From assembly GCF_024266705.1 (NCBI RefSeq), contig NZ_CP100757.1:1302001-1366000 (forward strand): 64,000 nucleotides of DNA, in the 5' to 3' direction. Source of the stretch: Natrinema gelatinilyticum (GTDB taxonomy: Archaea; Halobacteriota; Halobacteria; Halobacteriales; Natrialbaceae). Of this stretch, positions 1 through 8,548 are shown piece after piece. The stretch's first letter is position 1; every line of letters begins with the position of its first letter. A program made the position numbers and the translations under genes. The notes below the pieces were generated by a model. That model searched no databases and was not told the origin of the DNA. It saw only the letters and a list, made by a program, of their open reading frames with translations.

Positions 1-30
1 AACAGGCACACACAGTGAGGGAAGAAACCG

Positions 31-159
31 ATGAGTAGACCGCGCGTGACGGCCTGCATCGTCCACACGGAATATGGCGGGAACTACACGGAGTATCCCA
101 TCGGCGGCGTTTCGTACCCCTCGGCTAAGGCGGTCGAAGCGGCGCTTGAAGCATGCTAA
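31..159 (+). CDS. small protein upstream of the RAMP genes, unknown function
   Basis: A 42-residue frame begins with ATG at 31, after a purine-rich GAGGGAAG stretch that could act as a ribosome binding site. It ends 12 bases before the Cas7-like gene on the same strand. The sequence (T-A-C-I-V-H-T-E-Y near the start, an A-K-A-V-E-A-A helix at the end) matches no family I recognise. A TGA at 16-18 could be the stop of a preceding gene that lies outside the window. Packing and strand suggest it belongs to the operon, but its small size means it could be non-coding. Confidence 0.45.
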   Translation: MSRPRVTACIVHTEYGGNYTEYPIGGVSYPSAKAVEAALEAC

Positions 160-171
160 TCCCACAAATCC

Positions 172-1035
172 ATGATTGAAGACATCGATCGCGACGTGTT
201 CGTGCGGATTCAGACCGACCTGCTGGTGGTCGGGGACAGTATCATGACCGACCGACACCACGCCTCGAACGGCAACTACGAGGACGACCACCCGCAGAAC
301 CAGATCGGCGGCATCATCCCAGCCTTCCCACTCTCGGGCTGGCTTCGACACGGGATGGAAGAGGTCGTCCACGAGTACGACGGTACTGCCTGTCACCCCG
401 GCGAAGCCTCCGCGAACTTCATGAAGAGCGACGTCTACGAGCGCGACCTCAATGACGGCTACCACGAGAAGGGCGCGTGCATCGACAATCGGAAGGAAGA
501 CGACGGCTGCGTAGTCTTCGACCTCTTCGGCGGCTTCGGTGGCGTCCCCGGGAAGGTGATGCGTCGCCCGATCAAGTTCAACCCCGTCCGCTCCAGCGTG
601 AACTACACGCGCGGACAGGCCGAAGGCCACTACCGCCGGCTCAACCGGAACATCGTCTCCCGAAACGCCGACGACAACCGGGAACCGCTCCGGAACGCCG
701 AGGTGGACGCTGTGGCGAATCTGGACGGCTGTTGGCATCTCTCCTTCCGAGAGACGAAACCCGAGTTCTTCGGGCTGCTGGCCAAGGGGATCGACTGCCT
801 CGATACGCACAAGACCGACTTCATGCACCAACTCGGCGGCGCGCGGAACTTCGGCGCGGGAATCGTCGATTGCCACCTCATCAATCCGCTCTACGACGAG
901 CGCGAGTTGAAGCGCGTCTTCGACCGCGGGAAGGGGAACACCAACAAGATGGACGAAAAGGACGACCAGTGGGCCGAAGAGTACCGCCCGGCGTTCGTGG
1001 ACGCGCTGGGGAAACGCATCGCGGAGGGGCCGTAG
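172..1035 (+). CDS. Cas7-like RAMP protein (HRAMP/type III-IV-like backbone subunit)
   Basis: This 287-residue protein has the layout of a Cas7-type RAMP. An early strand L-V-V-G-D lies near residues 18-22. An I-I-P-A-F-P-L-S-G-W-L-R segment at 48-59 corresponds to the I-P-G-S-S-L-K-G-x-L-R motif of Csm3/Cmr4/Csf2 relatives. A C-x-x-F-D-L-F-G-G segment lies at 113-121, and a glycine-rich loop, L-G-G-A-R-N-F-G-A-G, at 221-230. Cas7 proteins form the helical backbone that holds guide RNA in class 1 effectors. The next gene starts directly after the stop. The haloarchaeal setting and the partner genes resemble the array-less CRISPR-derived HRAMP system, known so far from computation. The RAMP fold is a motif-based call; binding to RNA and any defence role are inferred. 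Confidence 0.75.
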   Translation: MIEDIDRDVFVRIQTDLLVVGDSIMTDRHHASNGNYEDDHPQNQIGGIIPAFPLSGWLRHGMEEVVHEYDGTACHPGEASANFMKSDVYERDLNDGYHEKGACIDNRKEDDGCVVFDLFGGFGGVPGKVMRRPIKFNPVRSSVNYTRGQAEGHYRRLNRNIVSRNADDNREPLRNAEVDAVANLDGCWHLSFRETKPEFFGLLAKGIDCLDTHKTDFMHQLGGARNFGAGIVDCHLINPLYDERELKRVFDRGKGNTNKMDEKDDQWAEEYRPAFVDALGKRIAEGP

Positions 1036-1815
1036 ATGGGCGAGAACGCCACCCACAGCGACTTCCAGGGCGACGGCGGCCAGGACGTCATGGCCGCCGC
1101 GTACCGCCACGACGCCCACAAGATGAACGGTCAGCCGCATGACTACGTCCCAGATACGTTCGCCGGGGTTTCCGTGAACCAGACGGTTCCCCACGGTGCG
1201 GATGGCGATGCGTCGGCGCTCTCGCGTCCCAACGGGAAGCCTGAGCAGACGATGGAGAACCACGAGACGCTCTACCGGCTGTCACTCATCGAGGGCGAGA
1301 GTCGGTACGACCCGAAGGAGTTCACGCGCAACGGCGTCGAGAGCGCCGTGCGTGACCTCCTGACCGAGGACGACCCGGCGGCCATGCATCGGGCGTGGCT
1401 GGAGAGCGACGTCGTCTCGGCGTTCAACGAGAGCGTCTACTACCCGTACACCTCGCTGAAGTACCACACGCTGCTTGTGGCGGCCCTGCTCGATAACTAC
1501 CGCGACGGTCACGAGTTCACCGATCTCCTCCTGGTCGTGGACCGCGCCGAGGAGATCGTGCCCCACCGGACGGTCTACGCAGGCGAGGACTTCGCACTCC
1601 AAATCGACGAGAGCGCGGGCGGGCGACCGTCGTCCCGTCTCGGGAGTCGGCCGTGGCGGTCGTGGGCGTCCACGTGGAACCGGCTGACCGCGCACCCGCT
1701 CGACGCCGCTCACGACAAGTACGACATGGTGCTCGACGCGAACCTCCGCCGGATCGGCGCGTGGTCTACCGCCCTCCAGTACATCGAGGACTTCCGGGAG
1801 GCATTCGACCGATGA
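1036..1815 (+). CDS. unknown protein between the two RAMP genes
   Basis: This 259-residue protein starts with ATG at 1036, immediately after the stop of the Cas7-like gene, and its stop overlaps the next start by four bases (ATGA). Translational coupling with both RAMP genes is therefore likely. It has no cysteines, so it lacks the zinc-finger cysteines expected of Csf1-like large subunits. The N-terminal 80 residues are polar and probably disordered. The central part is more ordered (H-T-L-L-V-A-A-L-L-D-N-Y near residues 149-160, then F-T-D-L-L-L-V-V-D) and the C-terminus looks helical. I recognise no family. By position it may be a dedicated subunit of the complex, comparable to a small or large subunit, but that is inference. 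Confidence 0.8.
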   Translation: MGENATHSDFQGDGGQDVMAAAYRHDAHKMNGQPHDYVPDTFAGVSVNQTVPHGADGDASALSRPNGKPEQTMENHETLYRLSLIEGESRYDPKEFTRNGVESAVRDLLTEDDPAAMHRAWLESDVVSAFNESVYYPYTSLKYHTLLVAALLDNYRDGHEFTDLLLVVDRAEEIVPHRTVYAGEDFALQIDESAGGRPSSRLGSRPWRSWASTWNRLTAHPLDAAHDKYDMVLDANLRRIGAWSTALQYIEDFREAFDR

Positions 1816-2753
1816 CGCGCATCCAGCAAGTCCAGTGGGAGCTGGAGATGGACTACATCGGCCACCCGTACTACGTCTCGGGGAACGCCATCATGCACGC
1901 GCTCGGTCAGCAGCTCCCGCATGACCTCCACCGACACCTGAACGCGAGTCACGGCGTCTTCGTGCCCGGTCAGTTCGGGACGTTCCCCGAGGAACACAGT
2001 CAGTCGGGCACCCGGCCGTACCTCGGGAGCGGCCTCCCAGACGTCAAGAGCTACAACGACCTGTTCCTGATGCGGCAGGCGTCGCACTCGTGGCTTCTCG
2101 ACTCCCGGCCGCGAGACACGCTGAATACGCACGACATCCGAGTTCAGAGCGGCCACCCGGCGCTCTCCCACGAGACGATCATGGGGAAGCCCGACGGTGC
2201 GCGGAAACAGCAGCAGACGACGAAGTGGTACATCAATGCGTACCTCCACGCCGACCGGGGCGACGTCATCCCGCTTGACGAGAGCACCTTGAACGGCCTC
2301 CAGTTCGGCGGGAAGCGCAACTACGGCTACGGCATCACGGGTCTGAAAGACACGCAGGTCGTAGATTTGGAGGCGCTCGACTACTCACGTCTCGAAGACG
2401 GTGAGTCGTTCATCCTCGAACTTGTGACGCCGTTCGTGCTGGAGTCGGAGTACCCGAACGCTCACGACCAAGACGTTCCGTGGTGGTGGAAGGAGGACCG
2501 CCGCGATCTCCGTGAACGCGAGGAGAAGGTGCTGGAACAACGCGAGGTCTACAAGCTCCAGACCGTGGACCACGGGCAGGTGGTCGCTTACGAGGGCGAC
2601 CGTCCGGTGGAGACTGCGAAGAGCAGCATCCTCCGGGTCGGCAGTCACTCGAAGTACGGCTTCGGTGAGCTGCGAGTGAAGCCCGTCGAGCCCGTCGAAC
2701 CCCGGTCGGACCAGTGTCAGAACTTAGAGGAAAAGACGAAGGTCACCGGGTGA
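1812..2753 (+). CDS. Cas5/Cas6-like RAMP protein with two glycine-rich loops
   Basis: The protein has 313 residues. I chose ATG 1812 because it overlaps the previous stop as ATGA; a longer frame from 1653 would run through the preceding gene. It looks like a double ferredoxin-like RAMP. The first half holds H-P-Y-Y-V-S-G-N-A-I-M near 18-28 and a glycine-rich loop, L-Q-F-G-G-K-R-N-Y-G-Y-G, at 163-174. The second half has L-E-L-V-T-P-F-V-L near 202-210 and a second loop, G-S-H-S-K-Y-G-F-G-E-L, at 277-287. Such loops bind RNA in Cas5 and Cas6. As a Cas5-like subunit it would cap the 5' handle of a guide; as a Cas6-like one it would process RNA. The motifs cannot decide between these. No cas1, cas2 or repeat array lies nearby. 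Confidence 0.7.
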   Translation: MTRIQQVQWELEMDYIGHPYYVSGNAIMHALGQQLPHDLHRHLNASHGVFVPGQFGTFPEEHSQSGTRPYLGSGLPDVKSYNDLFLMRQASHSWLLDSRPRDTLNTHDIRVQSGHPALSHETIMGKPDGARKQQQTTKWYINAYLHADRGDVIPLDESTLNGLQFGGKRNYGYGITGLKDTQVVDLEALDYSRLEDGESFILELVTPFVLESEYPNAHDQDVPWWWKEDRRDLREREEKVLEQREVYKLQTVDHGQVVAYEGDRPVETAKSSILRVGSHSKYGFGELRVKPVEPVEPRSDQCQNLEEKTKVTG

Positions 2754-2879
2754 GATAGCTCATGCGAGACGGAGGAACCGGCCCGAAAAAATCACGCCGA
2801 AGACTGAATAAAGAAATCGTATTTGCAACAACTGATACCAACAGACTACGTTTCCTACGGGCTATACTGTTCCTGCGAT

Positions 2880-4259
2880 TCATCGTTGGCTTGAACGCCT
2901 TCGCACGGTTGCCCTAATCGGTTCTGCTGGCTGAAGCGTGATTCCCGTATCGAATGCTAAGTCGGGGCTCCCCACCGGATCGATACTAACAGCCGAGATT
3001 ATCATCGGTAAGACGTGTTTGAGTTCCATCGTGGCAAACCGCATCCCGATGCAGTGGCGTGGTCCACCGCCGAACGGGAAGTAGGCGTACTCCGGAAGTG
3101 ACGCTTCGAACTCGTCAGTCCACCGTTTTGGCCGAAAGGCCTCTGGATCGTCGTAGAAGCGGTCGTCTTGATGGACGTGAATCTGTGGCAGGGTAATCTT
3201 GGATCCGTCCGGAATGCGGTAGCCGTCGATTCCCGTGACCTCGGTCGCCTCACGGAATAGCGCATACGCAGGAGGATACAGTCGGAGTGTCTCCGTCACG
3301 ACCTGCTCAGTGTAGGAGAGGTCCGCCAGCTCCGAAGCCGTCGGCGGATCACTACCCATCACGGATTGAACCTCCTCTTGAAGTTTCTGACGCTTTTTCG
3401 GATGATGCCCGAGTGCGTGAAGACTGTACGTCAACGCGAGCGCAGTTGTCTCGTGGCCAGCAAACAGGAACGTGATGAGTTGATCGCGAACTTCGCGGTC
3501 AGAAAGCGTTGACCCATCGTCGGTTTCAGCAGTCAGGAGTAGTGAGAGCAAATCGTCACGGGTGGCCGCATCGGTCCGCCGATCTTCGATGAGTTCGTCG
3601 AGAAGCGATTCCATGTCGGCCATCGTCCGGTGGAGGCGGCGGTTGGTCGGCGTCGGGATCCAACTCGGAAGGAATGCTGACAGGTTCCGTGCGTTTGCCC
3701 GCGCGTTCAGCGCATCGGCGGTCCGGCGAACGATTTCGCCTCGTCCGTCGATATCGAGATTGAACAGCGAACGTGCGAGAATGCGAAGCGTCAGATTCGA
3801 CATAGCATTTTTGAGTTCGATCGGCTCCTCGTCTTCCCATTCCTCTATCGTGTGCTCGGTTTCTGCGACCACCGCCTCCGTGTAGGATTCGATCCGGTCG
3901 GGCGTGAAGGCGTTCTGGATGAGTAGCCGCTGGCGACGCCACTGCTCGCCCTCTGTGAGCAACAGCCCTTCCGTGGCATACCCGGCAAACGTATCGCCCC
4001 ATTCCTCGCCGGCCCATCGACGGAATCGGTCGTTATCGCTCACCAGAACCTGTTCGATATAGTCGGGGTGGAGGAGTGCGGTAAAGCGCTGGCCGGCGAC
4101 CCGATAGGTCACGACATCCCCGTACTCGGAGACGTCGTCTACGAAATCAATTGGTCGTCGCATCAGGTCGAACATGCTTCCGACGATCGGAAGTCCGTCA
4201 GGGCCCGGCGGGAGAGGTCTATCCGCGGACTTCTGGTTCGAGGAGGGTACGTCTGACAT
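2880..4259 (-). CDS. cytochrome P450
   Basis: This 459-residue P450 has all the hallmark motifs. A proline-rich P-L-P-P-G-P hinge lies near residue 15. The I-helix oxygen-binding motif A-G-H-E-T-T is at 267-272 and E-T-L-R of the K-helix at 323-326. The heme-binding loop F-G-G-G-P-R-H-C-I-G has its ligand cysteine at 403. I chose ATG 4259 because the proline hinge follows it at the usual distance. The frame stays open to 4601 but would then overlap the divergent regulator gene. There is no membrane anchor, so it is a soluble class I-like enzyme that needs a ferredoxin partner not found here. The substrate is unknown; fatty acids or terpenoids are common for this subgroup. The divergent HTH_10 gene is its likely regulator. 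Confidence 0.93.
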   Translation of the reverse strand: MSDVPSSNQKSADRPLPPGPDGLPIVGSMFDLMRRPIDFVDDVSEYGDVVTYRVAGQRFTALLHPDYIEQVLVSDNDRFRRWAGEEWGDTFAGYATEGLLLTEGEQWRRQRLLIQNAFTPDRIESYTEAVVAETEHTIEEWEDEEPIELKNAMSNLTLRILARSLFNLDIDGRGEIVRRTADALNARANARNLSAFLPSWIPTPTNRRLHRTMADMESLLDELIEDRRTDAATRDDLLSLLLTAETDDGSTLSDREVRDQLITFLFAGHETTALALTYSLHALGHHPKKRQKLQEEVQSVMGSDPPTASELADLSYTEQVVTETLRLYPPAYALFREATEVTGIDGYRIPDGSKITLPQIHVHQDDRFYDDPEAFRPKRWTDEFEASLPEYAYFPFGGGPRHCIGMRFATMELKHVLPMIISAVSIDPVGSPDLAFDTGITLQPAEPIRATVRRRSSQR

Positions 4260-4313
4260 TATATCTGGACGTACGCCCGAAGGGTAGAAGCGATTTCTGT
4301 AGTACAGACTAGC

Positions 4314-4322
4314 GTATTTATA
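4314..4322 (+). promoter_or_regulatory. TATA-like box of the HTH_10 regulator gene
   Basis: An A/T-only stretch ending TTTATA lies about 26 bases before ATG 4344. This is the spacing expected for a leaderless haloarchaeal transcript, and it supports that start. The 84-base gap is shared with the divergent P450 gene, so one site could control both. Confidence 0.5.
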
Positions 4323-4343
4323 CACGAGTCCGTACTTGGAGGC

Positions 4344-5018
4344 ATGAAGTATCTCCAAGTGCGAGTTGATATGCCAGCACAGGCACGCCATCCGATGCAG
4401 GAGTTCTGCCGTCGGTCGGAAAAGATGGGTCGGGTCGAACTCGTCACGTGGAACGTTATGAGCGAGGACGAGGAGTACGCCTTCTTTCGCATCAAGGGGG
4501 CCATCGACGCCTATCGCGACAGAATTAGGGACGTAGAAACGGTTCGTACGTTCAATCTGACACCGATAGACGAGACATCGTTCTACAGCTACGTCGTTCA
4601 CGAGCCTCGCGAAGCAGATAGAATGTGGCGACAGGCATTTGTGGACCGGAATCTCGTCGTCATTCCCCCTATCGTCTATGATGAAGATACTCGAATGATG
4701 CTCACCGTGGTCGGTGACAAAGACGACCTCCAGTCACTCATCGAAAACTTTCCCGGGACGTTCGAACTCACCGTCGAAGAAGTCGGTGACTACGATCGAC
4801 GGTATCCGACGATTGTTGCTGACCTGACCGACCGACAGTTGGAAGCGATTGCGGTTGCGGTGAATGTAGGCTACTATACAGTCCCGCGTGAAGCGAGTCT
4901 TACTGCGGTCGCGGACGAACTTGGGTGCGCCGAGAGTACTGCCTCGAATCACCTCCGGAAAGCAGAAGCGCGGGTAATGCGCCGGTTGGTCCGTCGAACA
5001 CCTCCAGTCCTGGTATAA
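4344..5018 (+). CDS. HTH_10 (bacterio-opsin activator-like) transcription regulator
   Basis: The protein has 224 residues. The last 55 residues, starting L-T-D-R-Q-L-E-A-I near 156, form the HTH_10 domain of haloarchaeal Bat-like regulators. It includes the conserved G-Y-Y-x-x-P-R turn and the recognition-helix region A-E-S-T-A-S-N-H-L-R-K-A-E. The N-terminal 150 residues are an alpha/beta sensor-like part without a recognisable ligand domain. The gene is divergent from the P450 gene and separated from it by 84 bases. Regulators placed like this often control their neighbour, so it may sense a substrate or product of the P450. That role is inferred; the family assignment is firm. Confidence 0.9.
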   Translation: MKYLQVRVDMPAQARHPMQEFCRRSEKMGRVELVTWNVMSEDEEYAFFRIKGAIDAYRDRIRDVETVRTFNLTPIDETSFYSYVVHEPREADRMWRQAFVDRNLVVIPPIVYDEDTRMMLTVVGDKDDLQSLIENFPGTFELTVEEVGDYDRRYPTIVADLTDRQLEAIAVAVNVGYYTVPREASLTAVADELGCAESTASNHLRKAEARVMRRLVRRTPPVLV

Positions 5019-5153
5019 CGCCCAAAGAGGGAGTGGCATGACCTCGGTGATACCAGATCGGTGAAGTCCCCCGTAATGAAGATATGACCAACGTCTTGTA
5101 CGGACATTGTCGAATCGATGTCCATGTAGCTGCTGAATACGGGCGTGTATCGA

Positions 5154-5954
5154 TCACAACGACTCGATGAACTGACTCACTATCCGATTAAATCGCTCGG
5201 GTTCCTCGAGGGTTAGACAATGTCCACTCTCTTCGAAGAGTTCGAAGCTACCCTCCGGGACGATCTCTGCGACGTGTCTGGTTGACGCAACGGATCCTCG
5301 TTTTTCATCTGCACCAGCACAGACGACCGTTGGCACGTCGATTTCGCGTAGGATATCCCGATAATCGCGCGTGAGCGCGTCGAAGAGGATTGCGCTCTTG
5401 ATCGGCGCTGGCATACGGGACAGTTCGTCGAACGCCATAGTCCTCGTTTCGGCCGAGGGTGGGTCCTTGAACACCTGCTCAGTGAGACGTTCGATGAGAC
5501 TCACCCGATCCTGCTGGGCCAATGCGAGCGTGGTTTTGAGGCCGTCCAGATCAGTGAGTCCATATTCGTAGTCATCCCACTGAAATCGGGTCGCTTCCAT
5601 ATCGACGTCCACCAGCCCTCGGAGCGTCTCCGTCCCGTACTGCTCCACGTACTCCCAAGAGACGAGCGCGCCCATCGACCACCCGACCAGGATGACGTTT
5701 TCGAGTTCGAGCTGACTCAGCAAGGCCTGAAGGTCGTGGGCGTACTGCGTGATCGTGTGTCCCAGTTCTGTCTTCTCTGACCGGCCGTGTCCCCTGAAAT
5801 CGACGGCGATCGGTCGATACTCCGTCGAGAGGGCCGTCAGTTGGGGCTCGAAGAACCGGTGGCTCGCCATGACGCCGTGTAGGAAGACGATCGGTGTCCC
5901 CTCACCGTGATCCTCATAGTAGAGGTCTGCTCCATGACACTGGATGTACGGCAT
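5154..5954 (-). CDS. alpha/beta hydrolase
   Basis: A 266-residue alpha/beta hydrolase. The oxyanion-hole strand V-F-L-H-G lies near residues 23-27, followed by D-F-R-G-H-G-R-S. The nucleophile elbow G-W-S-M-G-A is near residues 92-97, and the catalytic histidine sits in E-S-G-H-C near 243-247. An acid such as D in the C-A-G-A-D segment would complete the triad. The length is normal, and there is neither signal peptide nor cap-domain signature. Members of this group are esterases, lactonases or haloperoxidase-like hydrolases; the substrate cannot be read from sequence. It lies on the same strand as the P450 but with the regulator gene between them. Confidence 0.9.
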   Translation of the reverse strand: MPYIQCHGADLYYEDHGEGTPIVFLHGVMASHRFFEPQLTALSTEYRPIAVDFRGHGRSEKTELGHTITQYAHDLQALLSQLELENVILVGWSMGALVSWEYVEQYGTETLRGLVDVDMEATRFQWDDYEYGLTDLDGLKTTLALAQQDRVSLIERLTEQVFKDPPSAETRTMAFDELSRMPAPIKSAILFDALTRDYRDILREIDVPTVVCAGADEKRGSVASTRHVAEIVPEGSFELFEESGHCLTLEEPERFNRIVSQFIESL

Positions 5955-6128
5955 AGCGATTATCGTACGATGAACCCGATGATAAGCCTACCCGACAGAC
6001 AAATGAGGGGTGGTGAATGGGGAGCCTGAATCCGATTTCACGGTTTTCGCTATCGACATCGACGGCTGTCGGGAAGCAAAGGAGGAATTGAAGGAGAATT
6101 GGACCCACTGGACCCACTGCGCCCAGAC

Positions 6129-6653
6129 CTATCGCAGAAACCACGGCAAAAGGCCGCGAGGCGGCTGAAAAAACTTCTCGATTTGTACACGTATCCCAGC
6201 CCGGAGATATTGTCGATACACTCGAGAGTGGATAGTCTCGCTCATAAGCTCAACCTGCCCGGATGGGCGCAGGGGGATGGCCGCCGGACAGGAGGGAACG
6301 ACAGTGGTGGGTGCCTGTGGGGAGTTGTCGCGTATCCGGGGAACGCGACAATGAATATGTTCGGTGTATACATTATCAATCTCTTCACGATTCCAAGTGT
6401 GTTGGAATCGTCCTGTAGCATGATTCTCATACTTAGTCGGGGGGTTCTGGTAGTGCGCTCGCAGCTGTTTTTGAGCGCCCTCGCTGCTCATCTGCTTTTC
6501 CGGATGCCCTTCGAGGTACTGGATCCGACACTCTTGCGCCAATAGCACCGACATGAGAAACAGTTCAATTATCATCTCGTTCTGGACCCCGACCGCATCT
6601 GCGAACTGCCGCGTCTCGTCACACAATTGATCGAATTCTTTCAGATATTGCAC
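6129..6653 (-). other. possible degraded coding region, unknown
   Basis: An open frame of 174 codons runs on the minus strand. Its first 80 codons read like a real helical protein, with regular spacing of hydrophobic residues (E-M-I-I-E-L-F-L-M-S-V-L-L-A-Q-E near 26-41). The rest reads like random sequence rich in P, R and S. No family is recognised. It could be the start of a gene whose end was lost, or a chance frame. I do not treat it as an intact gene. Confidence 0.25.
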
Positions 6654-7055
6654 CCGCAGCGCCCGCTGGAATGGCTACTATTCCTTCTCGAGCCTTGCCA
6701 CTGGTCGCGGTCGGTGGAGTTCGTCTTCCTCATCTCTGCCACCTCTTGGATCGAATCTACTGAGATAGGTGTCGGATACACCGGTTCGCACACCTCGAGT
6801 ATCTGCTTCCAGATCCCGAGATCGCGCCACCGTGAAGTCAATAGCCATATTGTCACCCGATCTCGGACCTCCCCAATTGACACACCACTCACCGGGGAAC
6901 CCAACGCCGGCCCCTGTCGGTACACAGACTCCGTTCCTCGCCCACTTCGGGGAGCGGAGACGCAGAAGTAGACCTGCGTGTGAATGGTGGGACGTTGAAC
7001 GGCAAGAGTCATCGGCCTATCGTCGGGGACTGATTGCCGGGAGTCCACATCAAAG
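6654..7055. other. gene-free stretch with possible IS200/IS605 scar
   Basis: No convincing gene is visible in 400 bases. A G-G-G-G-A-G-C-G-G-A-G string near 6950 also appears near 13685, next to the TnpB remnant. Both stretches may therefore descend from the flank of an IS200/IS605-type element. This rests on one short shared string and is weak. Confidence 0.25.
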
Positions 7056-7099
7056 CCCTACCCTCACGGACCGAGGCGCGTAGCACCGAGGGAGTAGGG
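7056..7099 (-). terminator. imperfect hairpin after pntB
   Basis: Arms at 7056-7069 and 7086-7099 pair imperfectly (six perfect pairs, then a bulged GC stem). The hairpin begins about 10 bases after the pntB stop on the minus strand, so it could end the pnt transcript. It could equally be the end of an IS200/IS605 scar. Confidence 0.3.
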
Positions 7100-7108
7100 T
7101 GGGGTAGT

Positions 7109-8545
7109 TTACTGATTTTCTTTGTACTGGCCCACGACCTCTTGCATCGTTTCCTGTCCGTCGCCGAAGAGCATCAGGCAGTTGTCTTCGGCGAACAACG
7201 GATTCGGGATGCCGGAAAACCCGGGACTGAGGCTTCGCTTGTTGACGACGACGGTCCCAGCTTCCGCGACGTTAAGGACAGGCATCCCGGCGATCGGGCT
7301 CGAGTCGTCCGTGTTCGCGAGCGGGTTCACGACGTCGTTCGAGCCGATCACGATCACGACGTCGGTCTGGGCGAACGTCGGGTTGATCTCCTCGAGTTCC
7401 TTCATCTGGTCGTATGGAACGTCCGCTTCGGCCAGGAGCACGTTCATGTGTCCCGGCATTCGGCCCGCGACGGGGTGAATGCCGAACGCGACCTCGACGT
7501 CGTTTTCGTCGAGTAGTTCGGCGAGTTCGGCGACCGCGTGTTGTGCCTGGGCGACGGCCATCCCGTAGCCGGGGACGATGACGACCCGACCCGCGGTGTC
7601 GAGGAGCATGTCGAGCTCTTCGGGTGACGTTTCCGTGATGTTCCCCTCGTAGATTTCGTCCATCTCTTCGGTGGAGGCGGCCGCTTCACCGAAGCCGCCG
7701 AAGAGGACGTTCGCCAGCGAGCGGTTCATCGATTCGCACATGATTACCGTGAGGATCATGCCGGCCGCACCGACCAGGGTCCCGGCGATGATCAGCGCGC
7801 TGTTTCCGAGGACGAATCCGGTCCCCGCGGCGGCCAAGCCGGAGTACGCGTTCAACAGCGAGATGACGACGGGCATGTCCGCGCCGCCGATGGGGATGAC
7901 GAGCATCACGCCGAGCACCGACGCGGCGACTATCAGAAGCCAGTAGGCGGGCACCATCGACCCCTGGAGTACCCCCGCGAGCACTCCTGGCTGGACGATC
8001 ATGTACGCGCCGCTCAGAACTGCGATCAGCAACAACACCGCCTTGACGACGTGTTCGCCCGTATATCGAATCGCCGACCCGGTGACCACGCCGTGTAACT
8101 TGCCTGCGGCGACCATGCTCCCCGTGAACGTGACCGCACCGACGATTCCGGATGCGGCCGCAGCGGTCCCCACGTCGGCTGGAATCACACCGCCGTTTAC
8201 CGTTCCGAGCTGGAAGACTTCCGCGCCGGCGACGAGCGCCGATGCACCGCCTCCCAACCCGTTGAACAGTCCGACCAGCTGGGGCATCTCCGTCATTTCG
8301 ACCGTGGTCGAGAGTCCCACGCCGAGGGCCGCGCCGACGACGAGTCCGCCGAGAAGCACCTCGGGTCGGAGGATGTCGAACCAGAGGACGGTCGCACCAA
8401 CGGCGACGAACATTCCCGCCGCGGATGTGAGGTTCCCGCGGACCGCAGTCCGCGGATGCGTCATGTCTCGTAACCCCTGAATGAACAGGATCGCGGCGAT
8501 CAGATACACGAACGAGAGGACCGTCTCCGAGAACAGTTCGACCAT
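7109..8545 (-). CDS. pntB: NAD(P) transhydrogenase beta subunit
   Basis: A 478-residue PntB. The N-terminal 290 residues hold about nine hydrophobic helices (domain II). The C-terminal part is the NADP-binding domain III, marked by V-I-V-P-G-Y-G-M-A-V-A-Q near residues 317-328 and G-x-H-P-V-A-G-R-M-P-G-H near 350-361. The enzyme couples hydride transfer between NADH and NADP to proton movement across the cell membrane and usually makes NADPH. It is the last gene of a three-gene operon, with only three bases to the preceding pntAb stop. NADPH supply would suit the reductive and hydroxylation reactions encoded elsewhere in the window. Confidence 0.97.
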   Translation of the reverse strand: MVELFSETVLSFVYLIAAILFIQGLRDMTHPRTAVRGNLTSAAGMFVAVGATVLWFDILRPEVLLGGLVVGAALGVGLSTTVEMTEMPQLVGLFNGLGGGASALVAGAEVFQLGTVNGGVIPADVGTAAAASGIVGAVTFTGSMVAAGKLHGVVTGSAIRYTGEHVVKAVLLLIAVLSGAYMIVQPGVLAGVLQGSMVPAYWLLIVAASVLGVMLVIPIGGADMPVVISLLNAYSGLAAAGTGFVLGNSALIIAGTLVGAAGMILTVIMCESMNRSLANVLFGGFGEAAASTEEMDEIYEGNITETSPEELDMLLDTAGRVVIVPGYGMAVAQAQHAVAELAELLDENDVEVAFGIHPVAGRMPGHMNVLLAEADVPYDQMKELEEINPTFAQTDVVIVIGSNDVVNPLANTDDSSPIAGMPVLNVAEAGTVVVNKRSLSPGFSGIPNPLFAEDNCLMLFGDGQETMQEVVGQYKENQ

Positions 8546-8548
8546 CCG

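Noticed and set aside
477..1142. Arginine-rich plus-strand frame inside the Cas7-like gene
   Set aside because: Out-of-frame reading of the RAMP gene; composition is unlike haloarchaeal proteins, which are acidic.
1..2880. CRISPR array near the RAMP genes
   Set aside because: I looked for regularly spaced direct repeats on both sides of the operon inside the window and saw none; one could lie beyond the left edge.
4260..4601. N-terminal extension of the P450 by 114 codons
   Set aside because: It would overlap the divergent regulator gene and has no P450 features; the proline hinge follows ATG 4259 at normal distance.
6641..7048. Minus-strand frame of 135 codons
   Set aside because: Sequence reads as random, with no regular hydrophobic pattern and no recognisable domain.
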